From Pseudomonadota bacterium (GTDB taxonomy: Bacteria > Pseudomonadota > Alphaproteobacteria > Sphingomonadales > Sphingomonadaceae): 64,000 bases of DNA. Shown one piece after another: positions 15,972-23,393 of this stretch. The notes beneath the pieces were generated by a model. That model saw only the letters and a program-made list of their open reading frames with translations. It was not told the DNA's origin and did no database searches. The stretch spans positions 186,001 through 250,000 of the forward strand of contig JAEXFD010000013.1 of assembly GCA_023400405.1 (NCBI GenBank), read 5' to 3'. The position numbers were made by a program, and so were the translations under genes. The stretch's first letter is position 1; each line of letters opens with the position of its first letter.

Positions 15972-18317
15972 TCAGAAATTGTAGCGCGTCCGCACCATCC
16001 ATGTCCCGGGATTGTTCAGGTACGGATAGATCAGGAACGAGGTCTTGTAGGTGTCGTTGAAGCAGTTGCTGCACTCGACTCCGATCGACCAGCCAAAGTC
16101 GGACCGCAGCGTCAGCCCTGCATTGAAGATGCTGTGCGCGTCCTGGTAGCCGCGCGGATCGTTCGAAGTCGCGACCCAGTCGCTGGAAACGTAGTTCCAG
16201 TTGCCGCTCGGCTGCAATTGCCAGCCGCTGCCCAGGTCGAAGGCATAGTTGATGCCCACGGTCGAGGTCAGGCCCGGCGCGCGGGTCGGGACGGCGATCG
16301 TCCCGTTCGGCGTGACGATGCTCTGGTTGCAGTTCGTCGCGGTCGCGATGCCGCCCCGGCAGTTCGCCATCTGGGTGAGCGTCTGCTGGTTCGGATTCTT
16401 GTACTGCGCGTGCTGGAGGCCTAGGCTCCAATAGAGGTTGAGCCGATCGACCGGGGTGAGCGTGATTTCACTCTCAAGGCCGTAGTTCTGGAGATCGGCG
16501 ACGTTGCGCGTCAGGTAGATGATCGTGCCGGTCTGCGGATTGAGGCCGCCGCCCGGAAGCTGCGCGTCGTAATCCATATAGTAGAAGCCGGTCAGGTTGA
16601 CCTTGAGCTTGCGGTCGAAGAATTCCGAACGAACGCCCGCCTCGTACGACCAGATCGTCTCCTTGGTGAAGGCGGCGGCGCCCCCGGCATAATAGGCGCG
16701 CGAGTTCCAGCCGCCCGACTTGAAGCCCTTGGTCGCCGAGGCGAACACCATCACGTCCGGCGTGATCTTGTAGTTGAGCGCGAAGCGCGGCGTCCAAACC
16801 TTAGCATCGAGCTCGATCGGGATGCCGAGGTTGACGAGGTCCTGCTCGGTGAAGGGCTGGTTCGCCGCCGCCGAGCGCGCAAGCGGATTGGCGTTGGGCC
16901 GGAAGCGGATGTTCTTGTGCTCGTCGGTGTAACGGATGCCGGCCGTGAAGGTGAGCTCCGGCGTGAGGTGGAAGTCGCCCTGGAAATAGCCGGCATAGGC
17001 CTCGGTATCATTGTACATGATACGATCGCCGCTCACCGTCGCCGCGCCGGTCAGCGGCAAGGTGATGTTGGCGAAGTTCGTCTTGTTGCGCTCGTTGATA
17101 TAGTAGAAGCCGCCGACATAGGTCAGGAAGTTCGAGAAGGCGTCGCCGGTGAACTTGATTTCCTGGCTGAACTGCCGATGCCAGCTGTCGTTGACCAGCG
17201 GCGTCGAACTGCCCCGCGAACCCGAGACGAAGTCGGTGCCGTTCAGCACCACGGTCGCGCTGCTGAGGCCGGCAGTGCTGTCCGACATATAGGCCTGGAA
17301 CAGGTCGCGATAGCCGGAGATCACGTTGATCGTGACGGCACCGGCATCGATCTCGAGGTTCGAACTCAGCGAATAGGATTTGGCGGTGTTGCCGAGCGTG
17401 TTGTCGGCCAGGCCGGCCGAGACCAGGCCGGTGCCGAGCCCGGTATCGCTGCGCAGCGGCGTGAAGGCGATGCGGTCGCCGGTCTTCGGATCGTAGAAAT
17501 TGGGCAGGTTGGTCACCGACGACGAAGTATAGTCGGCCACCGCGTCCCAGGTGACGTCGTCCGTCAGCAAGGCCCGCACGGCGCCGCGGACGCCCCAGCT
17601 TTCCTCGCCGTTGAGCAGTTCGCCGGTGACACGGTCGTGCACATAGCCGTCCGAACGGACATAATAGGCCGAAATCTTGGTCAGCAGCTTCTGCGTCGCG
17701 GGCAAGTCGACCGAGCCGCGCAGCTGGACGCGATTGTAGCTGCCATAGCCCGCATCGAGATAGCCGGTGACGTGATCGCTCGGCTTGCGCATGATCACGT
17801 TGATCGCGCCGCCCGTCGTGTTGCGGCCGAACAGCGTGCCCTGCGGCCCGCGCAGCACTTCGATCCGCTCGACGTCGAAGAAGGAGAAGTTGTTGGCGCC
17901 CTGGCGCGAGATGTAGATGTCGTCGACATAAGTGCCGATCGGCGGATCGAAGGTCGAAATCGACTCGGTGTTCGCCAGCCCGCGCAGCGCATAGGTGTTC
18001 GCCGTGCCGAGCGCGGTGTTGTTGTGGCCGATCAGGTTCGGCACGTAATTCACGATGTCGAGCGTATTGTTGATCTGCCGCGTCTGCAGATCCTCGGACG
18101 TGAGTGCCGTCACTGCGAGCGGCACGTCCTGCAGCCGCTCGGAGCGACGCTGCGCCGTGACGACGATGTCGCCGCTAGTGGTGGTCGACGTCTGGCCGTC
18201 GTCGGCGACGGGTTCCGACGGCTGGCCCGTCTGAGGCGCCGTCTGCGCGATCGCGGAAGTCGTGGCGAGCAGCACCGCCCCCACGAAGAAGCAAAGCTTG
18301 TGAGCGTCCCTAAGCAT
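15972..18317 (-). CDS. TonB-dependent outer-membrane receptor
   Basis: The 781-residue receptor has a signal peptide (residues 1-25, ending AIAQ), a TonB box/plug start (DIVVTAQRRSERLQDVPLAV), plug motifs (IEVLRGPQGTLFGRNTTGGAIN) and a barrel ending in the aromatic C-terminus RTRYNF. This is the large sphingomonad type used for sugars, aromatics and plant or microbial secondary metabolites, without an STN domain. It heads the minus-strand unit continuing into the small protein, the FMN/Fe-S reductase and the SDR. Operator D lies 94 bp upstream. It probably imports the substrate of the island. A cysteine pair (ECSNCFND) near the C-terminus is typical of the subfamily. Confidence 0.92.
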   Translation of the reverse strand: MLRDAHKLCFFVGAVLLATTSAIAQTAPQTGQPSEPVADDGQTSTTTSGDIVVTAQRRSERLQDVPLAVTALTSEDLQTRQINNTLDIVNYVPNLIGHNNTALGTANTYALRGLANTESISTFDPPIGTYVDDIYISRQGANNFSFFDVERIEVLRGPQGTLFGRNTTGGAINVIMRKPSDHVTGYLDAGYGSYNRVQLRGSVDLPATQKLLTKISAYYVRSDGYVHDRVTGELLNGEESWGVRGAVRALLTDDVTWDAVADYTSSSVTNLPNFYDPKTGDRIAFTPLRSDTGLGTGLVSAGLADNTLGNTAKSYSLSSNLEIDAGAVTINVISGYRDLFQAYMSDSTAGLSSATVVLNGTDFVSGSRGSSTPLVNDSWHRQFSQEIKFTGDAFSNFLTYVGGFYYINERNKTNFANITLPLTGAATVSGDRIMYNDTEAYAGYFQGDFHLTPELTFTAGIRYTDEHKNIRFRPNANPLARSAAANQPFTEQDLVNLGIPIELDAKVWTPRFALNYKITPDVMVFASATKGFKSGGWNSRAYYAGGAAAFTKETIWSYEAGVRSEFFDRKLKVNLTGFYYMDYDAQLPGGGLNPQTGTIIYLTRNVADLQNYGLESEITLTPVDRLNLYWSLGLQHAQYKNPNQQTLTQMANCRGGIATATNCNQSIVTPNGTIAVPTRAPGLTSTVGINYAFDLGSGWQLQPSGNWNYVSSDWVATSNDPRGYQDAHSIFNAGLTLRSDFGWSIGVECSNCFNDTYKTSFLIYPYLNNPGTWMVRTRYNF

Positions 18318-18410
18318 GATCGACCCTACCCTCCCTGAATTCCAAGCGTTCGCGGGGCGTCTTCGCCCTTTCGCGAACCGACGATCGTGTCCGTCCTGCG
18401 TCGTCTTTAT

Positions 18411-18432
18411 TTTGTTATATATGTATATCAAA
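18411..18432. promoter_or_regulatory. Candidate GntR operator D
   Basis: A 22-bp site, reading on the minus strand TTTGATATAC then AT then ATATAACAAA. It lies 94 bp upstream of the TonB receptor start and overlaps the stop codon of the alpha/beta-hydrolase gene (18428-18430). The centre is very AT-rich in otherwise GC-rich DNA. Confidence 0.72.
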
Positions 18433-19300
18433 TGGGCGGCTTGTAAACCGGGTTTTCGCGGGCCTCCGCCGGAACGATCCGGTTGAGGAATTCCTGCACC
18501 GGGACGATCCATTCGGCCGGGCGATCGAGCACCATGCCGGGGCCGCCGGGCAGTTCGGCATATTCCCAGTCGGGACGCGCCCGCGCCAGGCGCGCGCCGG
18601 ACTCGAAGAGCGGATCGGTGCGGCTCGCGAGGATCAGCGTGGGGGCCAGGATGCGCGGCACGTCGGCCTCGAAATCGTGGCGCGGGATCGCCGAATGGCC
18701 CTGCTCCTTCCACGGGCCGTGCGCGAAATAGGTGATGACCGAGATGTGCACCGTCTCGTCGCTCCAGTCTGGGTCGCCGAAGCGCCGAACCCACGCCCAG
18801 CGCTGGCCGAAATGGCTGCCGTCGGGCGCGATCGCCTGGTCGTCGGGAAAGCGGCCCAGGCTGGCCGTCCGTTCCTGAGCGGTGCGGAGCGGCGCGTTGT
18901 CGAGAATCAGGCCGGCGACGCGTTCGGGCCGCTCGGCGGCGAGGTTGCCGGCCGCCAATCCGCCGCCGCGATGCCCGATGAAGATCGCAGGGCCCAGGCC
19001 GAGCCCGTCGGTCAGCGCCGCCAGGGCCCGGGCGTAGACGGGGATGCCGGGCTCGGTCGGCGGATCGGACATGCCGTGTCCGGGCAAGTCGATGGCGATG
19101 GCGTCATAGCCGAGCGCGGCGATCGTCGGCAGCACGTGGCGGAACTGGATCGACGCCCAAGGCGCCTGGTGGACCAGCACGACCGGGGGACCGGCACCCA
19201 TGCGGCGATAATGGATCTGCCCCTCGCGCCCGTCGACATAGCCGCGCCGCTCGCCAGGCAGCGCCGTCAGGATCGGCAGCGTCATCGTCCGCGGCCCCAT
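18428..19300 (-). CDS. Alpha/beta-hydrolase-fold protein lacking the catalytic Ser and His
   Basis: The 290-residue protein has a clear alpha/beta-hydrolase fold (PPVVLVHQAPWASIQFRHVLP, AIDLPGHGMSDPP, LILASRTDPLFESG). The nucleophile elbow reads GHRGG, with Arg111 where Ser is expected. The region for the catalytic His reads PGGPGMVLDRP, with Pro254 where many relatives have His. Both changes correspond to single-base differences (CGC for AGC; CCC for CAC), and the frame is open throughout. It is either a non-hydrolytic enzyme, a binding protein or a recently inactivated hydrolase. It ends the FAD-monooxygenase operon. Start may be 19300 or the ATG at 19285; residue numbers use 19300. Confidence 0.82.
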   Translation of the reverse strand: MGPRTMTLPILTALPGERRGYVDGREGQIHYRRMGAGPPVVLVHQAPWASIQFRHVLPTIAALGYDAIAIDLPGHGMSDPPTEPGIPVYARALAALTDGLGLGPAIFIGHRGGGLAAGNLAAERPERVAGLILDNAPLRTAQERTASLGRFPDDQAIAPDGSHFGQRWAWVRRFGDPDWSDETVHISVITYFAHGPWKEQGHSAIPRHDFEADVPRILAPTLILASRTDPLFESGARLARARPDWEYAELPGGPGMVLDRPAEWIVPVQEFLNRIVPAEARENPVYKPPI

Positions 19301-19348
19301 CGCGTTCCGACCGGAATCGCTCGAGCTTCGTTCATCCTCGCCCTCCGC

Positions 19349-19837
19349 TCAGTAGGTGATGCCCTTAGCTGCCAGCCGGGCGTGCAGCGCCGGATCGACG
19401 GCGTCCTCATGCGCCTTGCGGACCTGGATCAGCGAGGCGAGCGGGCATTCGACATAATGGATCGCGCGCCAGCCGTCGGGCTTCCGGCGCAGCGTCATGC
19501 TGATCCGCACCGGCCCGCCGAATGGCTTGGGATAGAGCCGATTGCCGGGAAGATAGGTGCTCCAATTGGCGTGATAGAAGGCGATCGCCACGTCCTCGCT
19601 GGCCTGCACTGCCGTCAGGTCGTGCCAGGTCAGCAGGCGCTCGGCCTTGGAGCGATCGACGCCCCAATAGGCGAGGATCGCGTCCCAGCCGATATGCGGC
19701 TCGCATTCCTCGGCGAGATAGATCGCATTCGCCTCGCTTTCGTCCCACAGCGCCCGCATCGCCGGCACGTCATATCGGTTCCAGGCGGCGAAATAGGCGT
19801 CGAGGAAGGCGCTCAACGCGTCGTGCAGCGTGGTCAT
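19349..19837 (-). CDS. NTF2/SnoaL-like small protein
   Basis: The 162-residue protein has the cone-shaped NTF2-like pattern: a first helix ALSAFLDAYFAAWNRYDVPAMRALW, then alternating strands with ATYLP-type turns, and RRKPDGWRAIHYVECP near the end. Many members are nuclear-transport-factor-like hydrolases, isomerases or binding domains in catabolic clusters. No catalytic triad can be assigned. It follows the aldehyde dehydrogenase by 3 bp and precedes the degenerate alpha/beta hydrolase, so it belongs to the operon started by the FAD monooxygenase. Length and single-domain layout are usual for a DUF4440/SnoaL protein. Confidence 0.75.
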   Translation of the reverse strand: MTTLHDALSAFLDAYFAAWNRYDVPAMRALWDESEANAIYLAEECEPHIGWDAILAYWGVDRSKAERLLTWHDLTAVQASEDVAIAFYHANWSTYLPGNRLYPKPFGGPVRISMTLRRKPDGWRAIHYVECPLASLIQVRKAHEDAVDPALHARLAAKGITY

Positions 19838-19840
19838 CGT

Positions 19841-21307
19841 TCAGGCTCCAAGCTTGCGCAGCGTCAGCGGGCCGCGCGGGATGCTGACCGCCTTCTGGCG
19901 GGTGTAGAAGGCCTCGGCGGCGCGGCCGCCCTCGGCGCCGACCCCCGATTCGCGATAGCCGCCGAACGGCGCGCGCAAATCCCGGAACATCGGCGTGTTG
20001 CACCAGATGGTGCCCGCCGAAATCCGCTCCTGCGCCGCCATGATGCGGCCGATGTCGCGCGACCAGGCATAGCCGACCAGGCCGAAGCGCGATTCATTGG
20101 CGAGCCGGTAGGCATCCTCGTCGGTGTCGAACGGCATCATCGCCGCGAAGGGCCCGAAAATCTCCTCCTGGCAGAGGCGGTGCGCGTTCGAATCGACTTC
20201 GGCGATGGTCGGCGCGAAATAGAAACCGCGTTCGAAGCCCGGCGCGCGCCCGCCGCCGACCAGGATCCGCGCCCCGCGGTCTTCCGCCGCGGGCACGAAG
20301 CCCATGACGTGCTGGTAATGCTGGCGCGTGGCGAGCGGGCCGACCTCGGTGACGGCGTCGCGTGGGTTGCCGACGCGGACCCGGCGCGTCCGCTCGACGA
20401 ACGCCTCGACGAACTGCTTGTAGATGCCGCGCTGGACGAGCACGCGGGAACCGGCGAGGCACTGCTGGCCATTATTGGTGAAGATGCCGATCAGCGCGCC
20501 GTCGAGCGCGGCTTCGAAATCGGCGTCGTCGAAGACGATGTTCGCCGACTTGCCGCCGAGCTCCATCACCGAAGGCTTCAGATGGGCGCCGGCCGCCGAC
20601 ATGATGATCTTGCCCGTGCGCGTGCCGCCCGTGAAGGAGACGCAATCAATGTCGGGATGGCGCACCAGTCGATCGCCCACGCTGGCGCCGAAGCCGTTGA
20701 CGAGGTTGACCACGCCTTCGGGCAGCACGCCCTGGATCGTCTCGACCAGCAAGGTCAGCCCCAGCGGGTCCTGCTCGGCAGGCTTGAGCACGCAGCTATT
20801 GCCGAAAGCGATGGCGGAGGCGACCTTCATCGATCCCAGCGCCAGCGGCGAGTTCCACGGCGAGATCAGCGCGGCGACGCCGACCGGCTCGCGGCGGACA
20901 TAGGTTAGATAATGCGGATCCTGCTCATAGAGCTCGGCGGTCGACTGGCCGATATAGTCGGCGAAGAACCGGAAGTTGCCGGCCGCGCGCACCGCCTGGC
21001 CGTTGCGCACCTGGGCATAGGGAATGCCGGTATTGGCGCACTCGATGTCGGCGATGCGGTCGGCGGCGGCGTCGATCGCGTCGGCGCAGGCACGCAGCGC
21101 CGCCTGGCGCTTCTCGACGCTCATCGTCCGCCATGCGCCGCGCTCGAAGGCGGCGCGGGCGGACGCGACGGCGCGGTCGACTACCGCTTCCTCCGCCTCC
21201 GGCACCTCGGCGATGGTCTCCTCGGTGGCGGGATCGACGACGGTGATCGGCGTGCCGGTCCCGGCGAGCGCTTCGCCGTCAATGATCGCGGAGGCGTGGA
21301 GTGTCAT
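19841..21307 (-). CDS. NAD(P)-dependent aldehyde dehydrogenase (aromatic semialdehyde type)
   Basis: The 488-residue protein is a full-length ALDH: SPWNSPLALGSMKVASAIAFGN, FTGGTRTGK, ELGGKSANI (general base Glu) and NGQQCLAGSR (nucleophile Cys). The terminal FGGYRESGVGAEGG block is typical of 2-hydroxymuconate semialdehyde and 5-carboxymethyl-2-hydroxymuconate semialdehyde dehydrogenases as well as betaine aldehyde dehydrogenases. It overlaps the upstream maleate-isomerase-type gene by ATGA. Together with the FAD monooxygenase at the head of the operon it may oxidise a ring-cleavage aldehyde to an acid. The substrate is not resolved by sequence alone. Confidence 0.88.
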   Translation of the reverse strand: MTLHASAIIDGEALAGTGTPITVVDPATEETIAEVPEAEEAVVDRAVASARAAFERGAWRTMSVEKRQAALRACADAIDAAADRIADIECANTGIPYAQVRNGQAVRAAGNFRFFADYIGQSTAELYEQDPHYLTYVRREPVGVAALISPWNSPLALGSMKVASAIAFGNSCVLKPAEQDPLGLTLLVETIQGVLPEGVVNLVNGFGASVGDRLVRHPDIDCVSFTGGTRTGKIIMSAAGAHLKPSVMELGGKSANIVFDDADFEAALDGALIGIFTNNGQQCLAGSRVLVQRGIYKQFVEAFVERTRRVRVGNPRDAVTEVGPLATRQHYQHVMGFVPAAEDRGARILVGGGRAPGFERGFYFAPTIAEVDSNAHRLCQEEIFGPFAAMMPFDTDEDAYRLANESRFGLVGYAWSRDIGRIMAAQERISAGTIWCNTPMFRDLRAPFGGYRESGVGAEGGRAAEAFYTRQKAVSIPRGPLTLRKLGA

Positions 21308-22062
21308 CGGGGCTCCTTGGGGCAGAGGGCTTCGGCGAGGCGCGGGCGCCAGGCGTTCGCGTCGGGGGCGGGAAGTCCGAGGCGGCGGCACAGCGCATTC
21401 GCCAGGCAGAGATTGGAGGAGAGGAGCGGCGGTCCCGGGGGAGGATCGCCCAGGAGGGCGAGCGACGGCATGCCGGTGCCGCTCAGCAGCACGGCGTCGA
21501 CCTCGCAGCCGGCAAGCGCCTCCGCCGCAACGCGCGCGTCGGCGCTTCCCAGCGCATAGATGCTGCGGGTGTCGCGGCTGCCGGTGTCGATCGATCGAAG
21601 CGCGACGACGTCATAGCCCATCGCGCGCCAATAAGCGGTCGCCGCGTCCTGAAGCGGCGCAGGATAGGGCGCCGCGAACGCAAGGCGGCGCGCGCCCATC
21701 CGCTGGAGTTCCTCGTGGATCGCGCCCACCGCGGTGAGGATCGGATAGCCGAACCGCGCCTCCAGTTGCGCGACCAGCGCCCGTTCTCGCGCCGGCTCCA
21801 TGACATAGGACGAGCCGGTGCAGGCGAAGCCGAATGCCGCCGGCCGGAGCGTGTCATATTGCTCGAGCGAGACGTGAAGCCGATCGAGATAGTCCCATAG
21901 GCGCGCAACCGGCTTTTCCTCGGCGCTGACGAGGCGCGCCACCGCGATCAGCATGTTGGGCGGCATCAGGATGCGCATTTCGGCCTCGACGGTCGGGTTG
22001 GCCTGGGGCGTGCCGATGCCGACGATTCCCGCCCGGCCGTAATCGTAGCGCGCCACGCTCAT
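21304..22062 (-). CDS. Asp/Glu racemase-fold protein, maleate isomerase / arylmalonate decarboxylase-like
   Basis: The 252-residue protein shows the maleate isomerase/AMDase layout: GIVGIGTPQANPTVEAEMRILMP at the N-terminus, then GFACTGSSY with Cys81 at the first catalytic position. The second conserved position, normally a Cys, reads LLSGTGMPSL (Gly195/Thr196). Two-cysteine members isomerise or racemise; one-cysteine members can be decarboxylases, although in AMDase the lone Cys is the second one. This arrangement is therefore unusual. It is coupled by ATGA on both sides to the FAD monooxygenase and aldehyde dehydrogenase genes. A cis-trans isomerisation or decarboxylation of a dicarboxylate in the pathway is plausible. 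Confidence 0.8.
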   Translation of the reverse strand: MSVARYDYGRAGIVGIGTPQANPTVEAEMRILMPPNMLIAVARLVSAEEKPVARLWDYLDRLHVSLEQYDTLRPAAFGFACTGSSYVMEPARERALVAQLEARFGYPILTAVGAIHEELQRMGARRLAFAAPYPAPLQDAATAYWRAMGYDVVALRSIDTGSRDTRSIYALGSADARVAAEALAGCEVDAVLLSGTGMPSLALLGDPPPGPPLLSSNLCLANALCRRLGLPAPDANAWRPRLAEALCPKEPR

Positions 22063-23246
22063 GCGATCTCCGCCGCCTTGCGCAGGCCCGCAATCATCGA
22101 GGTCCGCAGCAGATGGGCACGCGCCGCCACGGGATCCTCGGCGGTGCGCTGGAGCGCGTCGAGCGTGTCGCGGCGCCGGATCGGATCGCGTTCCTGCATC
22201 CGCGCGCGATTGCGATCCGCCTGCGTCAGGATCTCCTGGAGCGCGATCGGGCGGCGGCGGCGGGTGTAGCGATCGAGATGTTCGAGCGGCGCCCCGTCCA
22301 GGACGTCGGCGAGCGTCGCGACCAGTTCGAAGGCGTCGTGGATGCCGCCGTTCATCCCCATTCCGCCGGAGGGCGAATTGACGTGCGCGGCGTCGCCGGC
22401 GAGCAGCACGCGGCCACGGCGATAGTCGTCCACGATCCGCATATGGATGCGATAGGGGCGGATCTCCTCCACGCCATGACCATCGGCGCTCGGCACGATC
22501 TCCTGCAGCTTGCGGGCGATGCTGGCCGGCGTGACCGCATCCTCGATCGTCTCGTCGCCGTCGGGATAGAGGCTGCAGCGCCAAAGGTCGGGCAGGCGGA
22601 GCAGGCTGAACGTGCCCTTGTCCTTCCAGACGTAGTTGACGTTGGAAAGGCCGGGCAAATGTTCGTGGAACGGAAAGCGGGTGGTCGCGAGGATCGTCGT
22701 TTCGGGATAGGTCTTGCCTTCGAAGCCGAGCGCGAGCGCGCCGCGCACCGTGCTGCGCGAACCGTCCGCGGCGATCAGGAACGCGCCGGTGAAGCGTTGC
22801 GACACGCCTGCGGCGTCGCGGGCGGCGATCCAGACGCCGCGCTCGTCCTGGCCCAGCGCCTCGAGTCCCATGCCCATCCGCACATCGCCGCCTTCCGCCA
22901 GGACGGTGTCGAGGAGAATGCGGCAGAGCACCGATTGCTTGCACTGGAGACGATAGGGGTGGCCGGTGGCATCGGCAATCGCGGCAAGGTCGAACAGCGC
23001 TCGTTCGCCGCTCGGGTGCATGCGGACCTGCCAGGTCGGGCTGATCAGGCCCCGGGCGATCAGCGGCGCGGCGACGCCCAGCGATTCGAGCATGTCGAGC
23101 GTCGGCGGATGGAAGGTCGAGGCGCGCAGATCGTCGGGCAGCTCGGTTTCGCGCTCGACCAGCGTGAAGGGGATTCCGCGCCGCAGCAGTAGCAATGCCG
23201 CGGTGAGCCCGACCGGCCCTGCGCCTGCGATCAACACCCGGTCCAT
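22059..23246 (-). CDS. FAD-dependent aromatic-ring monooxygenase (group A)
   Basis: The 395-residue flavoprotein has the Rossmann motif GAGPVGLTAALLLLRRG (residues 8-24), a DG-type motif (FLIAADGSRSTVR) and GRVLLAGDAAHVNSPSGGMGMNGGIHDAF, the usual signature of single-component hydroxylases such as p-hydroxybenzoate or 6-hydroxynicotinate monooxygenases. It hydroxylates or decarboxylatively hydroxylates an activated ring using NAD(P)H and O2. It is first in the minus-strand operon (monooxygenase, isomerase-type protein, aldehyde dehydrogenase, NTF2-like, hydrolase-like). It shares operator E with the divergent methyltransferase-like gene. It probably acts early in the pathway. Confidence 0.88.
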   Translation of the reverse strand: MDRVLIAGAGPVGLTAALLLLRRGIPFTLVERETELPDDLRASTFHPPTLDMLESLGVAAPLIARGLISPTWQVRMHPSGERALFDLAAIADATGHPYRLQCKQSVLCRILLDTVLAEGGDVRMGMGLEALGQDERGVWIAARDAAGVSQRFTGAFLIAADGSRSTVRGALALGFEGKTYPETTILATTRFPFHEHLPGLSNVNYVWKDKGTFSLLRLPDLWRCSLYPDGDETIEDAVTPASIARKLQEIVPSADGHGVEEIRPYRIHMRIVDDYRRGRVLLAGDAAHVNSPSGGMGMNGGIHDAFELVATLADVLDGAPLEHLDRYTRRRRPIALQEILTQADRNRARMQERDPIRRRDTLDALQRTAEDPVAARAHLLRTSMIAGLRKAAEIA

Positions 23247-23279
23247 ACCCCTCGCGACCCCCGCTGCGATTGCGTTTGA

Positions 23280-23301
23280 TTTGTACTAGATATAGGACTA
23301 T
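23280..23301. promoter_or_regulatory. Candidate GntR operator E (divergent promoter)
   Basis: A 22-bp site, TTTGTACTAG then AT then ATAGGACTAT, the least perfect of the five. Its left arm equals the left arm of site C on the plus strand, and its right half matches site A in 9 of 10 bases. It lies between the FAD monooxygenase (start 34 bp left) and the methyltransferase-like gene (start 93 bp right). Confidence 0.6.
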
Positions 23302-23393
23302 TCAGCGGTCGTAAACGTCCTCTTGCCCATCGTCGATCATCCAGGGAAAGTGGACGCGAACCCCCGGCAATGGCGCCGGGACGGAGGGTGGCG

